From: Ovis canadensis
Lineage: Eukaryota > Chordata > Mammalia > Artiodactyla > Bovidae
DNA: 64,000 nucleotides
NCBI RefSeq assembly: GCF_042477335.2
Contig: NC_091260.1
Coordinates: forward strand, 52,471,001-52,535,000
Reading direction: 5' to 3'
Shown here in pieces: positions 1-9,704 of the stretch (its first letter is position 1; every line of letters begins with the position of its first letter). Both the position numbers and the translations under genes were made by a program. The notes under the pieces are model-generated. The model had not been told where the DNA came from. It did not search any database and saw only the letters and a list, made by a program, of their open reading frames with translations.

Positions 1-2040
1 TGCAGCCTCCCTTGCTGCTAGAGAGGGCTATGTGACACAGTTCTGACCAGTGAGGAGAAAGCACTGGTGAAAAGTACTGTATTTTCTTTCCTTTCTCCTT
101 GTCTTATGCATGGAATGAGTGCTGGAGCTTCAGCAGCCATCTTGAGACCATGAAGGAAAAGTCAAGAGATTCACAGTGACATTCCTCAGCCACTCAAACA
201 ATGCCAGCAAGCATGTACCTCCAAGCCTTCTTGCGGTGAGAAAAATAAGCTCTTAACTTACTTAAACCACTGTGGCTAGATTTTCTATTATTTCCAATGA
301 GTACTATCAACTTTCATCTTGCTGTGGCCTTGTTGCCATCTGGTTCTAAACACAGGACACCCAGTATCCTGTTTCAATTATTTTAGATTTTTATTACTAC
401 TGTGTGACAACTACTACTAGTTGCCTACTCAATACCATTCTCCCCTTATTCCTAACAAAACTATGATATTGGTCACAGCAGTAATGTACACACTTAAAAA
501 CCTTACCTCCTCAGACTTTTTTGAAGTTGGGATTATCAGGTTACCCACTTTCAGCCCATCAGATACAAACACAAATCGATCAATAACTAAGTGAAGCTTC
601 CCAGGAGAAGCACTGTTCTTCCTGAAGAAAGGGATGGGCCTGGGTGGCACTCACCTTACGCTCTAACTCACCCTTTGCATCCTGCCCAAAGCCTGGGTAT
701 ACTGCCTGCCCGCAGATTATGACAACTGAGGCAGAGACTGCAGGTTCAGCCTCTCTTCCAGGAACAAATGATAGCTGATTTTATGGGGGTACCTGATCCC
801 CCAAATAAAGATGCCATTTCTAGTCTCCTTGGAAGCCTGGACTGACCATGTGACTAAGCTCTAATCAATAAAATCTATGAAAGTGTTTTATGGCAGCTTT
901 TTAGACTCTTCCTCGAAAGACAACCAGCACACACCCTGTTCCTGCTTTACCCTTTCCTCCTCCATGCTGCTACCTGGGACCCCTTCTGCCATCTCAGATG
1001 GTGAGCAAGGCCCCATCTGACAGCTGCTGAGCAGAGTCCAAGGACCTCACGGGAGACCTGCTACCCTGGGGCTCACCTGCCTCTCTCGGCACCTCCACGT
1101 GACATCTGTGAGCTTCTTAATTGCTTACACTTGACACAAAGACTCAAGTCTTATGGTCAGGATGATGGAGCAGGTCTTCAATGGCTTCATCAAGCAGCCA
1201 GAACAACCAAAATGGGTCACCTCTGGTTTTCCTGCTACATGTGAAAAATAAAACGACTTTTTGAACACAACTGCTGGCTTCCTATCATTTGCAGCTGAAC
1301 ACAATCGCGATATGCATACAAGGGTACAGTCCAGCTCATGATTTCTATGTCATCAAATCATTAATAATGATGGTCTGATAAACAAAGAAACATAGTTCAC
1401 ATTAAAGCAGAATGTCAGAAAAAGCCTCCAACTAAATCTCCTGACATGAGACAGAAAAGGTGACTGTTTAGGGGTGGGAGGTGGGTGGGCCTTCTTCACC
1501 TTTTAATCTGGACTGTACTTTGTTGTCCTTTTTCTTCCCACTCCCTTCTTGCCTCCCTTAAAGAAGAATGGTGACAGCTAAAGCTTTTAAAACGAGAAAA
1601 CCCATCAATGTACCACCTGAAAGCAAGATCTATCGCTTTCTGAATCTTTTTTAAATAACTTTTTCAATCTGTCTGTCATATGGCTTTTTATTTCACTTAA
1701 ATATACCTGAGACTGGTAGACTAGGAGGTTGAACTGAGATCTAAAAGATGAGTGTAAAAAGTTAAAAAGCCACTGAAATTTAAAAGGCACTCTCATACAA
1801 TTCTTTGTGTTTTTCTCTAGATAAATTCATGTCCTCCTCTACTTTCTCTCAAATGATTTTACAGTACCTTATAGAACATTTCATGGACTGTGCATTTTAA
1901 GCCCTGCCTTAACTGAAGCCAAGCTCCCTGAGAACACACTTCCCTACAGGCCTCTGGGGCTCTGATACAGCAGGTCTGGTGATGGAGCTGACCTCTTCTC
2001 CTGGTCACTGATCCTTATTCACCACTCAGTACAAATCAGC
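1..2040. other. DNAJC21 intron 1, distal part, no gene
   Basis: No exon of DNAJC21 or any other gene is recognised here. Parts of 1-300 and 760-1000 share phrases such as CCATGTGACTAAG and CAGCCATCTTG, which look like old degraded mammalian interspersed repeats. I cannot name the family. The open frames are short and not protein-like. Confidence 0.5.
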
Positions 2041-2760
2041 ATTCTGTCCATTCAAATGGAGACTCACACAACCTGGCTACCTCTCCTCCTTCCCCTTCTC
2101 CTCACTATCCACTAGCCTCCCAACCATTCCCCCTGTTCACTGAGAATTTTAGCTTGTGAATCATCTCTGCTCCCAGGTCCTTTCATCATCCTGGTAATGT
2201 CAGTGTCCCTGGTGAGATCTGCTGGTCTCCCTACCTCCTGCCTAGCCTCTCCAACCCGGTCTTCCACCATACAGCCAAAGGAATACTTGAAAAACACAAA
2301 CCTATCATTTCTCCTATTTGCAACCCTTCAATGGCTTCCCAAAGCCCAATCTTCCTAATCCAGTTTACCACAACCTTCAAGACCCAGCCCTTGCTCACCT
2401 GGGCAGGCTCACTTCTTTCCCTTCCTAGGCTCTGCTGCGCTCTCTCTTATCTCCCACCTCCTGTATTCCCTGCAATCCCACTTGAGGTCTCAACCTAGAT
2501 GTCACTCGGGGATGCACATCTACCCCACCCTCCCAAAAACCCAATCCGGACTGGTCCAGGGGCTCAGAAGCACCTTGTATTTACCCTCATACTGCCCTTA
2601 TCTCAGCGGATGGAAAGTGACTGTTTTCTTCCGTGTCTCTCCGAAGACAGCAGGGCCAGCAGAGCAGGGACCACTCCTATCTTGTCCACATTAAGGCGCT
2701 CAGGGAACGGTCATCAGATGAATTACTGAAAGACTGGCTTTCACAAGGAGTGATCTTACT
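2040..2760 (+). mobile_element. Ancient L2 LINE relic
   Basis: The text resembles the 3' part of L2 in sense orientation, with phrases such as AACCCTTCAATGGCTTCCCA and TAGATGTCACTCGGGGATGC. It is heavily diverged, as expected for an element older than the placental radiation. It lies in DNAJC21 intron 1. Confidence 0.6.
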
Positions 2761-3913
2761 AGGCAGTGCTATTGACCCTACTGGAAATTATTCTCAATTC
2801 TTCAATAAAATAAATAAAGGTAATTCCTTTTTTAAACAATGAAAATGGGTGGCCTCTATATGAGACACACATTAGTCTTTGAAGCACAGCCCGAATGTTA
2901 ACCTTGGAAATATCTAATACATTACCTTGCACACAGGACGAAATTAAACATGTGCTGACAGACTTAACAAATTAATGCGCAAAGAAAAGCACATCAAAAT
3001 CATGTGTCTTATGGGACAGTATTTATCCTATTCTTCCTTGCACTGATTTCCAACTAATCAAATCTGGTCATTTTTCCTTTGCAACTTCCCTTCAATGCAG
3101 TCCTTACCCCTCCCAATGATCCCAAGACTGCTTTGGGTCCTTAAGTGCCCACGGTTGACTCTACCTGACTTTGGTCTCTGGCCCCCCTCAATCTACTAAG
3201 CTGCCTTCATAGTACCTTTCCAGGACATCTTAATAAAACTGGCCACAACTATCCGTTACTGGAAAAACACATTTCACCGTCCTTTGCCATTCAAAGACCT
3301 TTACAACCTAATCTCAGATTACTACTCAAAAACATTTTAATATTGCCATCAAAGTTACATGTGCATTTGGTCATAAGTATTAATTCTTTTTCTCACCCTT
3401 CCCCACCCAGACAGTTAACAAATTTCCAACTCCATTTCTAACAGTAATCCCTATTACTCTAAGAACATTCTTCTATACTGTTTTTGGACCTATTAATTTT
3501 GGATATAGCTCCTGACTTCCTGATGAACATTTAGCTCATTTACCTCTTCCCTTCCAGGATACATCAGATTGTTCTAGTTCCTTTGACAGTCATCATTTAC
3601 AGCTTTAAGCAACAAACCCATAGCTTTATTTCCTATTCCATTAACTAGAACCATCACCTTCTGATCTGGGGTTCTAAGCCCTTCCTTCAGCCCTTCTCTC
3701 AACGCCTATTTTCAGACTTCCAATAAACGCTGCCTTCCATCAAACTGTCCCCTTTTGGCCACCATGGTGCTCTTTCCCATACAATTAAATTTTCTTCTCC
3801 CTCTTTCCTCTAGAGCCAGCTAATGGCCAGGCTCCTCTGCCGAAGGGAAGCCTCACTGCCTTTCAGTACATGGTGAAAACTCCTTGTCTTGAATTCCTGG
3901 GGCAGTTATTAAT
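2760..3913. other. Intron sequence without identified content
   Basis: This is AT-leaning sequence in DNAJC21 intron 1. Pyrimidine-rich pieces around 3.5-3.9 kb may be further L2 remains, but I cannot support a call. Confidence 0.4.
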
Positions 3914-3924
3914 TGTTTTAGTAA

Positions 3925-4130
3925 GTGAAAGTTAAAGTGAAGTCGCTCAGTCCTGTCCGACTCTTTGTGACCCCATGGACTGTAGTCTACCAGGCTTCTC
4001 CGTCCATGGGATTCTCCAGGCAAGAATACTGGAGTGGGTTGCCATTTCCTTCTCCAGGAGATCTTCCCGACCCAGGGATTGAACCTAGGTCTCCTGCACT
4101 GTAGGCAGATGCTTTATCGTCTGAGCCACA
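3925..4130 (-). mobile_element. Bov-tA SINE with target-site duplication
   Basis: This is a - strand Bov-tA (tRNA head plus BovA body). It is flanked by 11-bp repeats with one mismatch, TGTTTTAGTAA (3914-3924) and TGTTCTAGTAA (4131-4141). Confidence 0.85.
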
Positions 4131-4194
4131 TGTTCTAGTAACCCACTACCCATGTTCTAGTAACCAAGTCACTGTTCTAGTAACCCACTACCAA
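4131..4194. repeat. Three-copy repeat of about 21 bp grown from a SINE target site
   Basis: TGTTCTAGTAAC starts at 4131, 4152 and 4172, each followed by a similar CCACTACC- or CAAGTCAC-like spacer. The first copy is also the right-hand target-site duplication of the neighbouring SINE. Confidence 0.75.
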
Positions 4195-5105
4195 TTATAT
4201 GCGTTATGCTATCTTGCTTGCATTTGTATTTACCTTTCCAGTAAGGCATGTTTTCCAAACAAGGCTAAGGTCTCCGTGTGAGCATCCTAACCACTCTATG
4301 AACATTTTTATGGACTAGTACTAATATGAAAGCCTCTTATAAACCTCACAAAGTTGAGATTCAAATACTGTCTTCGTTACCCAGTCGAGAAGATCAGATG
4401 ACTTCACCAGTCACACAGGCCTGGACTACAACTAAATAAAACATCCGAAAGAAGCATACTTCTATAGATGTAATCATAACTTCACTAGGGAAGGCACGCA
4501 ATTAAAATTTTCAATCTGCACAACACCCGAAGTGAAATACAGAATCACTCAACCCACCAAAAGAGAAAAAAAGCATAGCTCTTTAGAAGACATTTGACTA
4601 GCCCCTTTGTCTTAATTACACTTAAGTAGCTGGGATTTCCCGCTGAAGTTAAGGGCAGCTTTCCCGGTGAAAGCCCAGGAAAGCTGCAGGAACTGCAGCA
4701 AGGGAAAAGCCTGAGACATGACTGGGTTAAAAGCTCGACTCCTCCCCGCTCGGGGTCATCTACGGAGGGGTGGGAGGAGCACGAGAGGTCTCTAGGATGT
4801 TATCCTTCCCCATCAAGTGGTCACGCGGGAACCCGGGGACGTCTGGGACAGAACGAGGTGCTCGGGTCTCGAGTGAAGCCTGGGGGTGGGGGGCTGCGAC
4901 CGCCGATGGGCTGAGAACTCTCATCGCCAGCGTTGGTCAGGGGCCACCCGGCCGGACGCCGGCACGGTTTACAGGGCAAGGGGGAGTTACCGGCGGGCAA
5001 GCCCGGGCACAGCCAGGTCCCTGGAGTTACCCTGCGGAGAGGGGTGAGAAAGGTCGCGAGGGCCGCGGCTTTTGAGAGGGGCCGCGGCGGTTGCGGAATA
5101 ATTAC

Positions 5106-5202
5106 CCGGGTGCCATTTCAGGGCTAGCTTCCGATAGGCTTTCTTGAGCTCCTCCTCGCTGGCGTCTCGCCGCACACCCAGCGCTTCGTAGTGACACTTC
5201 AT
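5106..5202 (-). CDS. DNAJC21: DNAJC21 coding exon 1 (J-domain N-terminus)
   Basis: The ATG at 5202 opens 32 codons reading [20 protein letters not shown] and on to KWHP, the first helices of a J domain. The exon then ends in a single G (5106) before the splice donor GTAATT at 5105. The split codon would give the Asp of the HPD motif, which stimulates Hsp70 ATPase, once joined to exon 2. Exon 2 is not in the window, so the rest of the gene lies to the left. In the family, DNAJC21 is a J-domain and zinc-finger co-chaperone needed for 60S ribosome maturation and nucleolar function. The frame stays open upstream through the GC-rich leader, but 5202 is the start that gives the conserved J-domain beginning. 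Without recognising the splice, the reading frame runs into intron sequence and looks like a longer protein. Confidence 0.93.
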
Positions 5203-5224
5203 CGCCCGACAGGGCAGGGGGCTC

Positions 5225-5275
5225 GGGCCGGGGCCGGGGCCGGGGCCCGGGGCGGGGCCGGAGCCCGGACCCGGG
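5225..5275. repeat. GGGGCC-like tandem run in the DNAJC21 leader
   Basis: About four GGGGCC units lie at 5225-5248, followed by more degenerate G/C blocks to about 5275. The run sits 23-73 nt upstream of the DNAJC21 ATG. The mRNA sense is the C-rich strand (GGCCCC), and the + strand has enough G-runs to form a G-quadruplex. Confidence 0.75.
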
Positions 5276-5528
5276 CCGAAGTGGTGGCGACGGCCCTGGT
5301 GGTCCTCTCCTGCGGCGGGAGCCCGGCGCCCGCACCGGGCCAGCCAGCGAGCGCGGCGGCGGCGACGGCGGCGCGGGGCGACGGCGGCGCGCTGGGGCGA
5401 AAGGCGGCGCTGGTTGCGGCACGCGGGAGCGCGGAGGGGGCGGCGCCGGCGGCGGCTCCGCATGGACCCGGGGAGGGCCCTTTTCCGGAAATAGCCGCGC
5501 AGGAGGGAGGCGGAGCCGTGGCGGGGAG

Positions 5529-5585
5529 GAGGCGGGGCCGCGGCGGGCGGGAGGCGGGGCCGCGGCGGGCGGGAGGCGGGGCCGA
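5529..5585. repeat. 22-bp GC-box tandem repeat
   Basis: Two complete units (5529-5550 and 5551-5572) and a partial third (from 5573) share the core GAGGCGGGGCCGCGGCGGGC. A more diverged copy occurs near 5610. Each unit holds a GGCGGGGC box of the type bound by Sp1/KLF factors, so copy number could change promoter strength. Confidence 0.75.
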
Positions 5586-6011
5586 GGTGAGACGGAGGTA
5601 GAGTCACGGGAGGCGGGGCCCCGGCGGGTATCATTGTGAGGGGCACAGACGCCAGTCAGAGTGACACTAACTTGACATCCGACCTGAGAGATGAGAAAGG
5701 AGTTTGATGGGATGAGATTCTGGAAAACATCTTGTAGTTCTGAAGATAATTTCTCAATTTGAGCCACGGTTTTACAGATGAGAAAACTCAAGCCTGAGGA
5801 ACTCAAGACTTCCCCACTGATTAATGGAAGGATTCGGTTGGATCAAAACCAGGTCTTTTAACTCTTTTCTTCGGTTACCACTTAATGAGATCTCTAATAC
5901 ACCTTGTCCTGACTACTGTGCATGAGAAATAATAATAAATAAAATGACTTATACTGAAACAATTTAAGAGGGAAGCATCAACACGCTTTTATGTTTTACT
6001 ACCGTGAATAA

Positions 6012-6226
6012 GGGTCTTCCCTGGTCACTCAGATGGTAAAGCGTCTGTCTACCATGCGGGAAACCTGGGTTCGATCCCTGGATTGGGAAGATTCCCTGGA
6101 GAAGGAAACAGCAACCCACTACAGTACTCTTGCCTAGAAAATCCTATGGACGGAGGAGCTTGGTGTGCAGGCTACTGTCCATGGGGTCGCAAAGAGTCGG
6201 GCACGACTGAGCGACTTCACTTCTTC
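6012..6226 (+). mobile_element. Bov-tA SINE with target-site duplication
   Basis: This + strand Bov-tA runs from the tRNA-like head (GGTTCGATCCCTGG near 6070) to the GACTGAGCGACTTCACTTC end. It is flanked by ACCGTGAATAA (6001-6011) and ACCATGAATAA (6227-6237). Confidence 0.88.
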
Positions 6227-6319
6227 ACCATGAATAAAATTGGGTGACCCACCCATCCATCACTCTTGATGGATCCGTCACATCCATCACTAACTTCCTG
6301 GGCTCTAAACTTACATTTC

Positions 6320-7650
6320 CAAGATCGATTTAGGTTAAGAATGCAGTTAGGACTCTGCACTTTCACTGCTGAGAGTCAGGTTAGATCCTTGGTCAGGGGA
6401 ACTAAAGATCCCACAAGAAAAGTTCAGTTCAGTAGCTCAGTCCTGTCCGACTCTTTGCAACCCCATGAACCCCAGCATGCCAGGCCTCCCTGTCCATCAC
6501 CATCTGCCTGAGTCTACCCAAACCCATGTCCATTGAGTCAGTGATGCCATCCAACCATCTCATCCTCTGTCATCCCCTACTCCTCCTGCCCTCAATCTTT
6601 CCCAGCATCAGGGTCTTTTCTAATGAGTCAGCTCTTCACATCAGGTGGTAAAAAGATTGGAGCATTAGTCCTTCCAATGAACACCCAGGACTGATCTCCT
6701 TTAGGATGGACTGGTTGGATCTCTTTGCAGTCCAAGGGACTCTCAAGAGTCTTCTCCAACAACACAGCTCAAAAGCATCAATTCTTTTGGCACTCAGCTT
6801 TCTTTATAGTCCAACTCTCACATCCATACATGACTACTGGAAAAACCATAGCCTTGACAAGATGGACCTTTGTCGGCAAAGTAATGTCTCTGCTTTTTAA
6901 TATGCTGTCTAGGTTGGTCATAACTTTCCTTCCAAGGAGTAAACATCTTTTAATTTCATGGCTGCAATCACCATCTTGCAGTGATTTTGGAGCCCCCAAA
7001 AACAAAGTCAGCCACTGTTTCCCCATCTATTTGCCATGAAGTGATGGGACCGGATGCTATGATCTTCGTTTTCTGAATGTTGAGCTTTAAGCCAACTTTT
7101 TCACTCTCCTCTTTCACTTTCAGCAAGAGGCTCTTTAGTTCTTCTTCACTTTCTGCCATAAGTGTGGTGTCATCTGCATATCTGAGGTTATTGATATTTC
7201 TCCCAGCCATCTTAATTCCAGCTTGTGCTTCCTCCAGCCCAGCGTTTCTCATGATGTACTTTGCATAGAAGTTAAATAAGCAGGGGGACAATATACAGCC
7301 TTGACATACTCCTTTTCCCATTTGGAACCAGTCTGTTGTTCCATGTCCAGTTCTAACTGTTGCTTCCTGACCTGCATACAGGTTTCTAAAGAGGCAAGTC
7401 AGGTGGTCTGGTATTCCCATTTCTTTCAGAATCTTCCACAGTTTATCATGATCCACACAAAGGCTTTTGCAGTCAATAAAACAGAAATAGATGTCTTTCT
7501 GGAACTCTTTTTTGATGACCCAGCGGATGTTGGCAATTTGATCTCTGGTTCCTCTGCGTTTTCTAAAACCAGCTTTAACATCTGGAAGTTCACAATTCAT
7601 GTACTGCTGAAGCCACAAGAAAAGAGGTGCCACCAAAAAAAAAAAAAAAG
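6320..7650 (+). mobile_element. CHR-type tRNA SINE split by a later BovB
   Basis: A diverged CHR SINE reads from about 6320 to 6422 (ending AACTAAAGATCCCACAAG). It resumes at 7613 and ends in the A-run at 7636-7650. The interruption is the BovB copy at 6423-7612. Confidence 0.7.
6423..7612 (-). mobile_element. 5'-truncated BovB LINE (RT part) with 12-bp target-site duplication
   Basis: This - strand BovB copy holds the 3' half of the element, from the reverse transcriptase fingers region to the 3' end with its TGAACTGAACT-like tail. It is flanked by perfect CCACAAGAAAAG at 6411-6422 and 7613-7624. A largely open RT fragment keeps the RYADDTTLMAE active-site motif. Other frame breaks make the copy inactive. 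Confidence 0.92.
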
Positions 7651-8446
7651 AAAATACAGCTAAGGGATAGTATTTAACCAGCAGGTTTTTGTTGATGTAA
7701 CTGATACACTGTATTATGGGATGAAAGATCCCTACAACTGTTCAAATATATTTCACTGGAACCTGGAATGTTTACCTATCAGTTGTTAGACTGTCAGCCA
7801 CATATGGTTAGAAAGGTTGGCTCTGTTGCTAACAAATCTCTCTTGTACAGGATGAGGGTACCCAAAGTCTATGAAGTTGCCCCTTTCTTTCCTAACATCC
7901 TGCCCTCTGCACAATCAATACAAACCAACTCTTAACTCTCAAGTTTCTAGGCACAACCCTGTCCAACCAACTCACTACTAAAAATTCATATATTAGCCTC
8001 TTTTCCAAAGAACAAAAATAATATATGGTCTTGAATTATAAACGATAATAGGGAAGATTGAGAAGTTTGAGTGCAAGAAAAACAGGACATTTCCCTATCT
8101 GAATGAACTGAACTGAATGGAATTAGGAAAGGGGAGTAAAGTGAACAAAAAAAAGACTTTTTTCTTTCTCCAATTCCATCTGGTTTTGCTACTTCTCAGT
8201 CACTTGCCTCTTTTACCCCTGAGGGAAAGAGGATCCATTTTTGCTTGTAATACTGTATCAAAATTTAAAGACAATTACACTGTATCAATTTCAGCCTAAA
8301 GGAAGATCTAAACAGGTTGACTTCTAAATGAACATAGACTTGAGAAATTCTCATTCAAATGAGGTATCCACATAAATGATTACAATAATCTTATTTTCAT
8401 CCTACATACAATTGCTTAAATAACGGCTTTTTCCCCCAAAGTAAGC
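7651..8446. other. DNAJC21-BRIX1 spacer, no gene seen
   Basis: This is AT-rich non-coding sequence. No exon, RNA gene or named repeat could be supported. Confidence 0.4.
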
Positions 8447-8565
8447 ATTAGTTGCTCAGTCGTGCCCAACTCTTTGCGACCCCATGGACTGCAGCCCACC
8501 AGGCTCCTGTGTCCATGAGATTTTCCAGGCAAGGATACTGCAGTGGGTTGCCATTTCCTTCTCCA
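8447..8565 (-). mobile_element. BovA-type SINE fragment
   Basis: This is a truncated - strand copy of the BovA unit (GTTGCTCAGTCGTGCCCAAC to CCATTTCCTTCTCC). The tRNA head is missing. Confidence 0.8.
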
Positions 8566-9534
8566 ACAAATTCATGTAACTACCACACAAAAACAGTATT
8601 AGTCACAAAAGAAAAACCAATACCCAGCCAAAACACAGTATTCATATTTTTTACCTATCAAATTGACAAAGATTCTCTCACCATTAGCAAGGTACAAGGA
8701 AATGAACACTAACCTCTGGTGAGGTACAATATTTAGAGGAACAAGTTTCTAACTTTTGACCAGGGTTCTTAACTACATATATTGTACAAAATATCTATAG
8801 AATGTTTGCTGCAAGCATCTATACCAGAAAAGATAAAACTGAAATACATATCCAACAAGGGACTGCTGAGGTATGGCAGAGTAGAACACTGTGCAATTAC
8901 TAATGTTGCAGAGCAAGGAGGGGAAAATTAGCAGGAAGTGACAAAACCCCACACGCATGGCCCTACCCTGTCCCCAGCTACTTGCGCCCAGAATCCTATT
9001 ACTAATCGTTCTTCAGGGTGATAAGCCCAGTGCTCTCTCTGCTTCAAATAAAGTTCTTTCGTAACAGGAAAAATTCACATGTTCTGGTGCCCTGACTGTT
9101 CCATTTTTCTTCCTTTTACTGTTAAGTAATTTGCACCCACTGCTTCTAAATTAAATTTGTAATCTACAAAACACTTTCAATACATATATCAACTTACGCA
9201 AAATCTAAATATTTTTCTCATATTTTTTCAAGGTAAGTAAACAAGAGAAGTTGGCTCTTTCCATGCCTTGTGACTCAGGGACTCAAACTTCAGTAAGATG
9301 CTTTCCCCTGCTAGCACTCTACCCTCACTGTACCATCTGAAACGATGCCCTCAAAGTGCCTAATACTGTTTTACATAAAATAACAATCCAGTAAATCTGC
9401 CTGAATTTCAGCTTTAATAAACTGAAAATTTTAATTCAAGACAGTAGGCCTAAACCTTAAGTGTGCTAAGTTTTTAGTAATATGTAAAGCTTGAAAAAGA
9501 AAAACAGAAATTAGGTGATGAGTTCTGGTGATAT

Positions 9535-9540
9535 TTTATT
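9535..9540 (-). terminator. Likely BRIX1 poly(A) signal
   Basis: An AATAAA hexamer reads on the - strand 165 nt after the BRIX1 stop codon. A T-rich tract (TTTCTGTTTTTCTTTTTC) follows downstream and would serve as the downstream element. It is the first canonical hexamer on that strand after the stop. Confidence 0.7.
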
Positions 9541-9704
9541 TAGAAAAACACAGACCAAACCGGAGCAAAGTCACAAAATCTTAAGCTTTTTCTTTTAAAT
9601 GTCACACTAATTAGATGTAAGGTCATCGCAAATAACAAAAGTATTTACACACTGAACACAAAATAAATATAAAACAACTGAAATCAAATTAGTTCTCCAT
9701 TGAT

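Larger units (their letters stand above)
4800..5650. promoter_or_regulatory. CpG island and promoter of DNAJC21
   Basis: This stretch is very GC- and CpG-rich and sits across the first exon and leader of DNAJC21. It has many GC boxes (GGGGCGGGGC type), a GGGGCC-like run at 5225-5248 and a 22-bp tandem repeat at 5529-5585. GC content falls sharply outside it. A TATA box is not evident, as expected for a housekeeping CpG-island promoter. The exact start of transcription cannot be set from sequence. Confidence 0.8.

Noticed and set aside
429-650. 73-codon - strand frame as a possible DNAJC21 exon 2
   Set aside because: It lacks the HPD/KN continuation expected after exon 1, has no fitting splice phase and shows no known domain.
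4987-5806. Long - strand and + strand open frames in the GC-rich DNAJC21 start region (up to 234 codons)
   Set aside because: They are proline/arginine/alanine-rich by-products of high GC content. Only 5106-5202 has conserved protein sequence, and it ends at a splice donor.
6968-7636. 222-codon frame as a possible gene
   Set aside because: It is the reverse transcriptase of a BovB LINE inside a clear insertion with target-site duplications.
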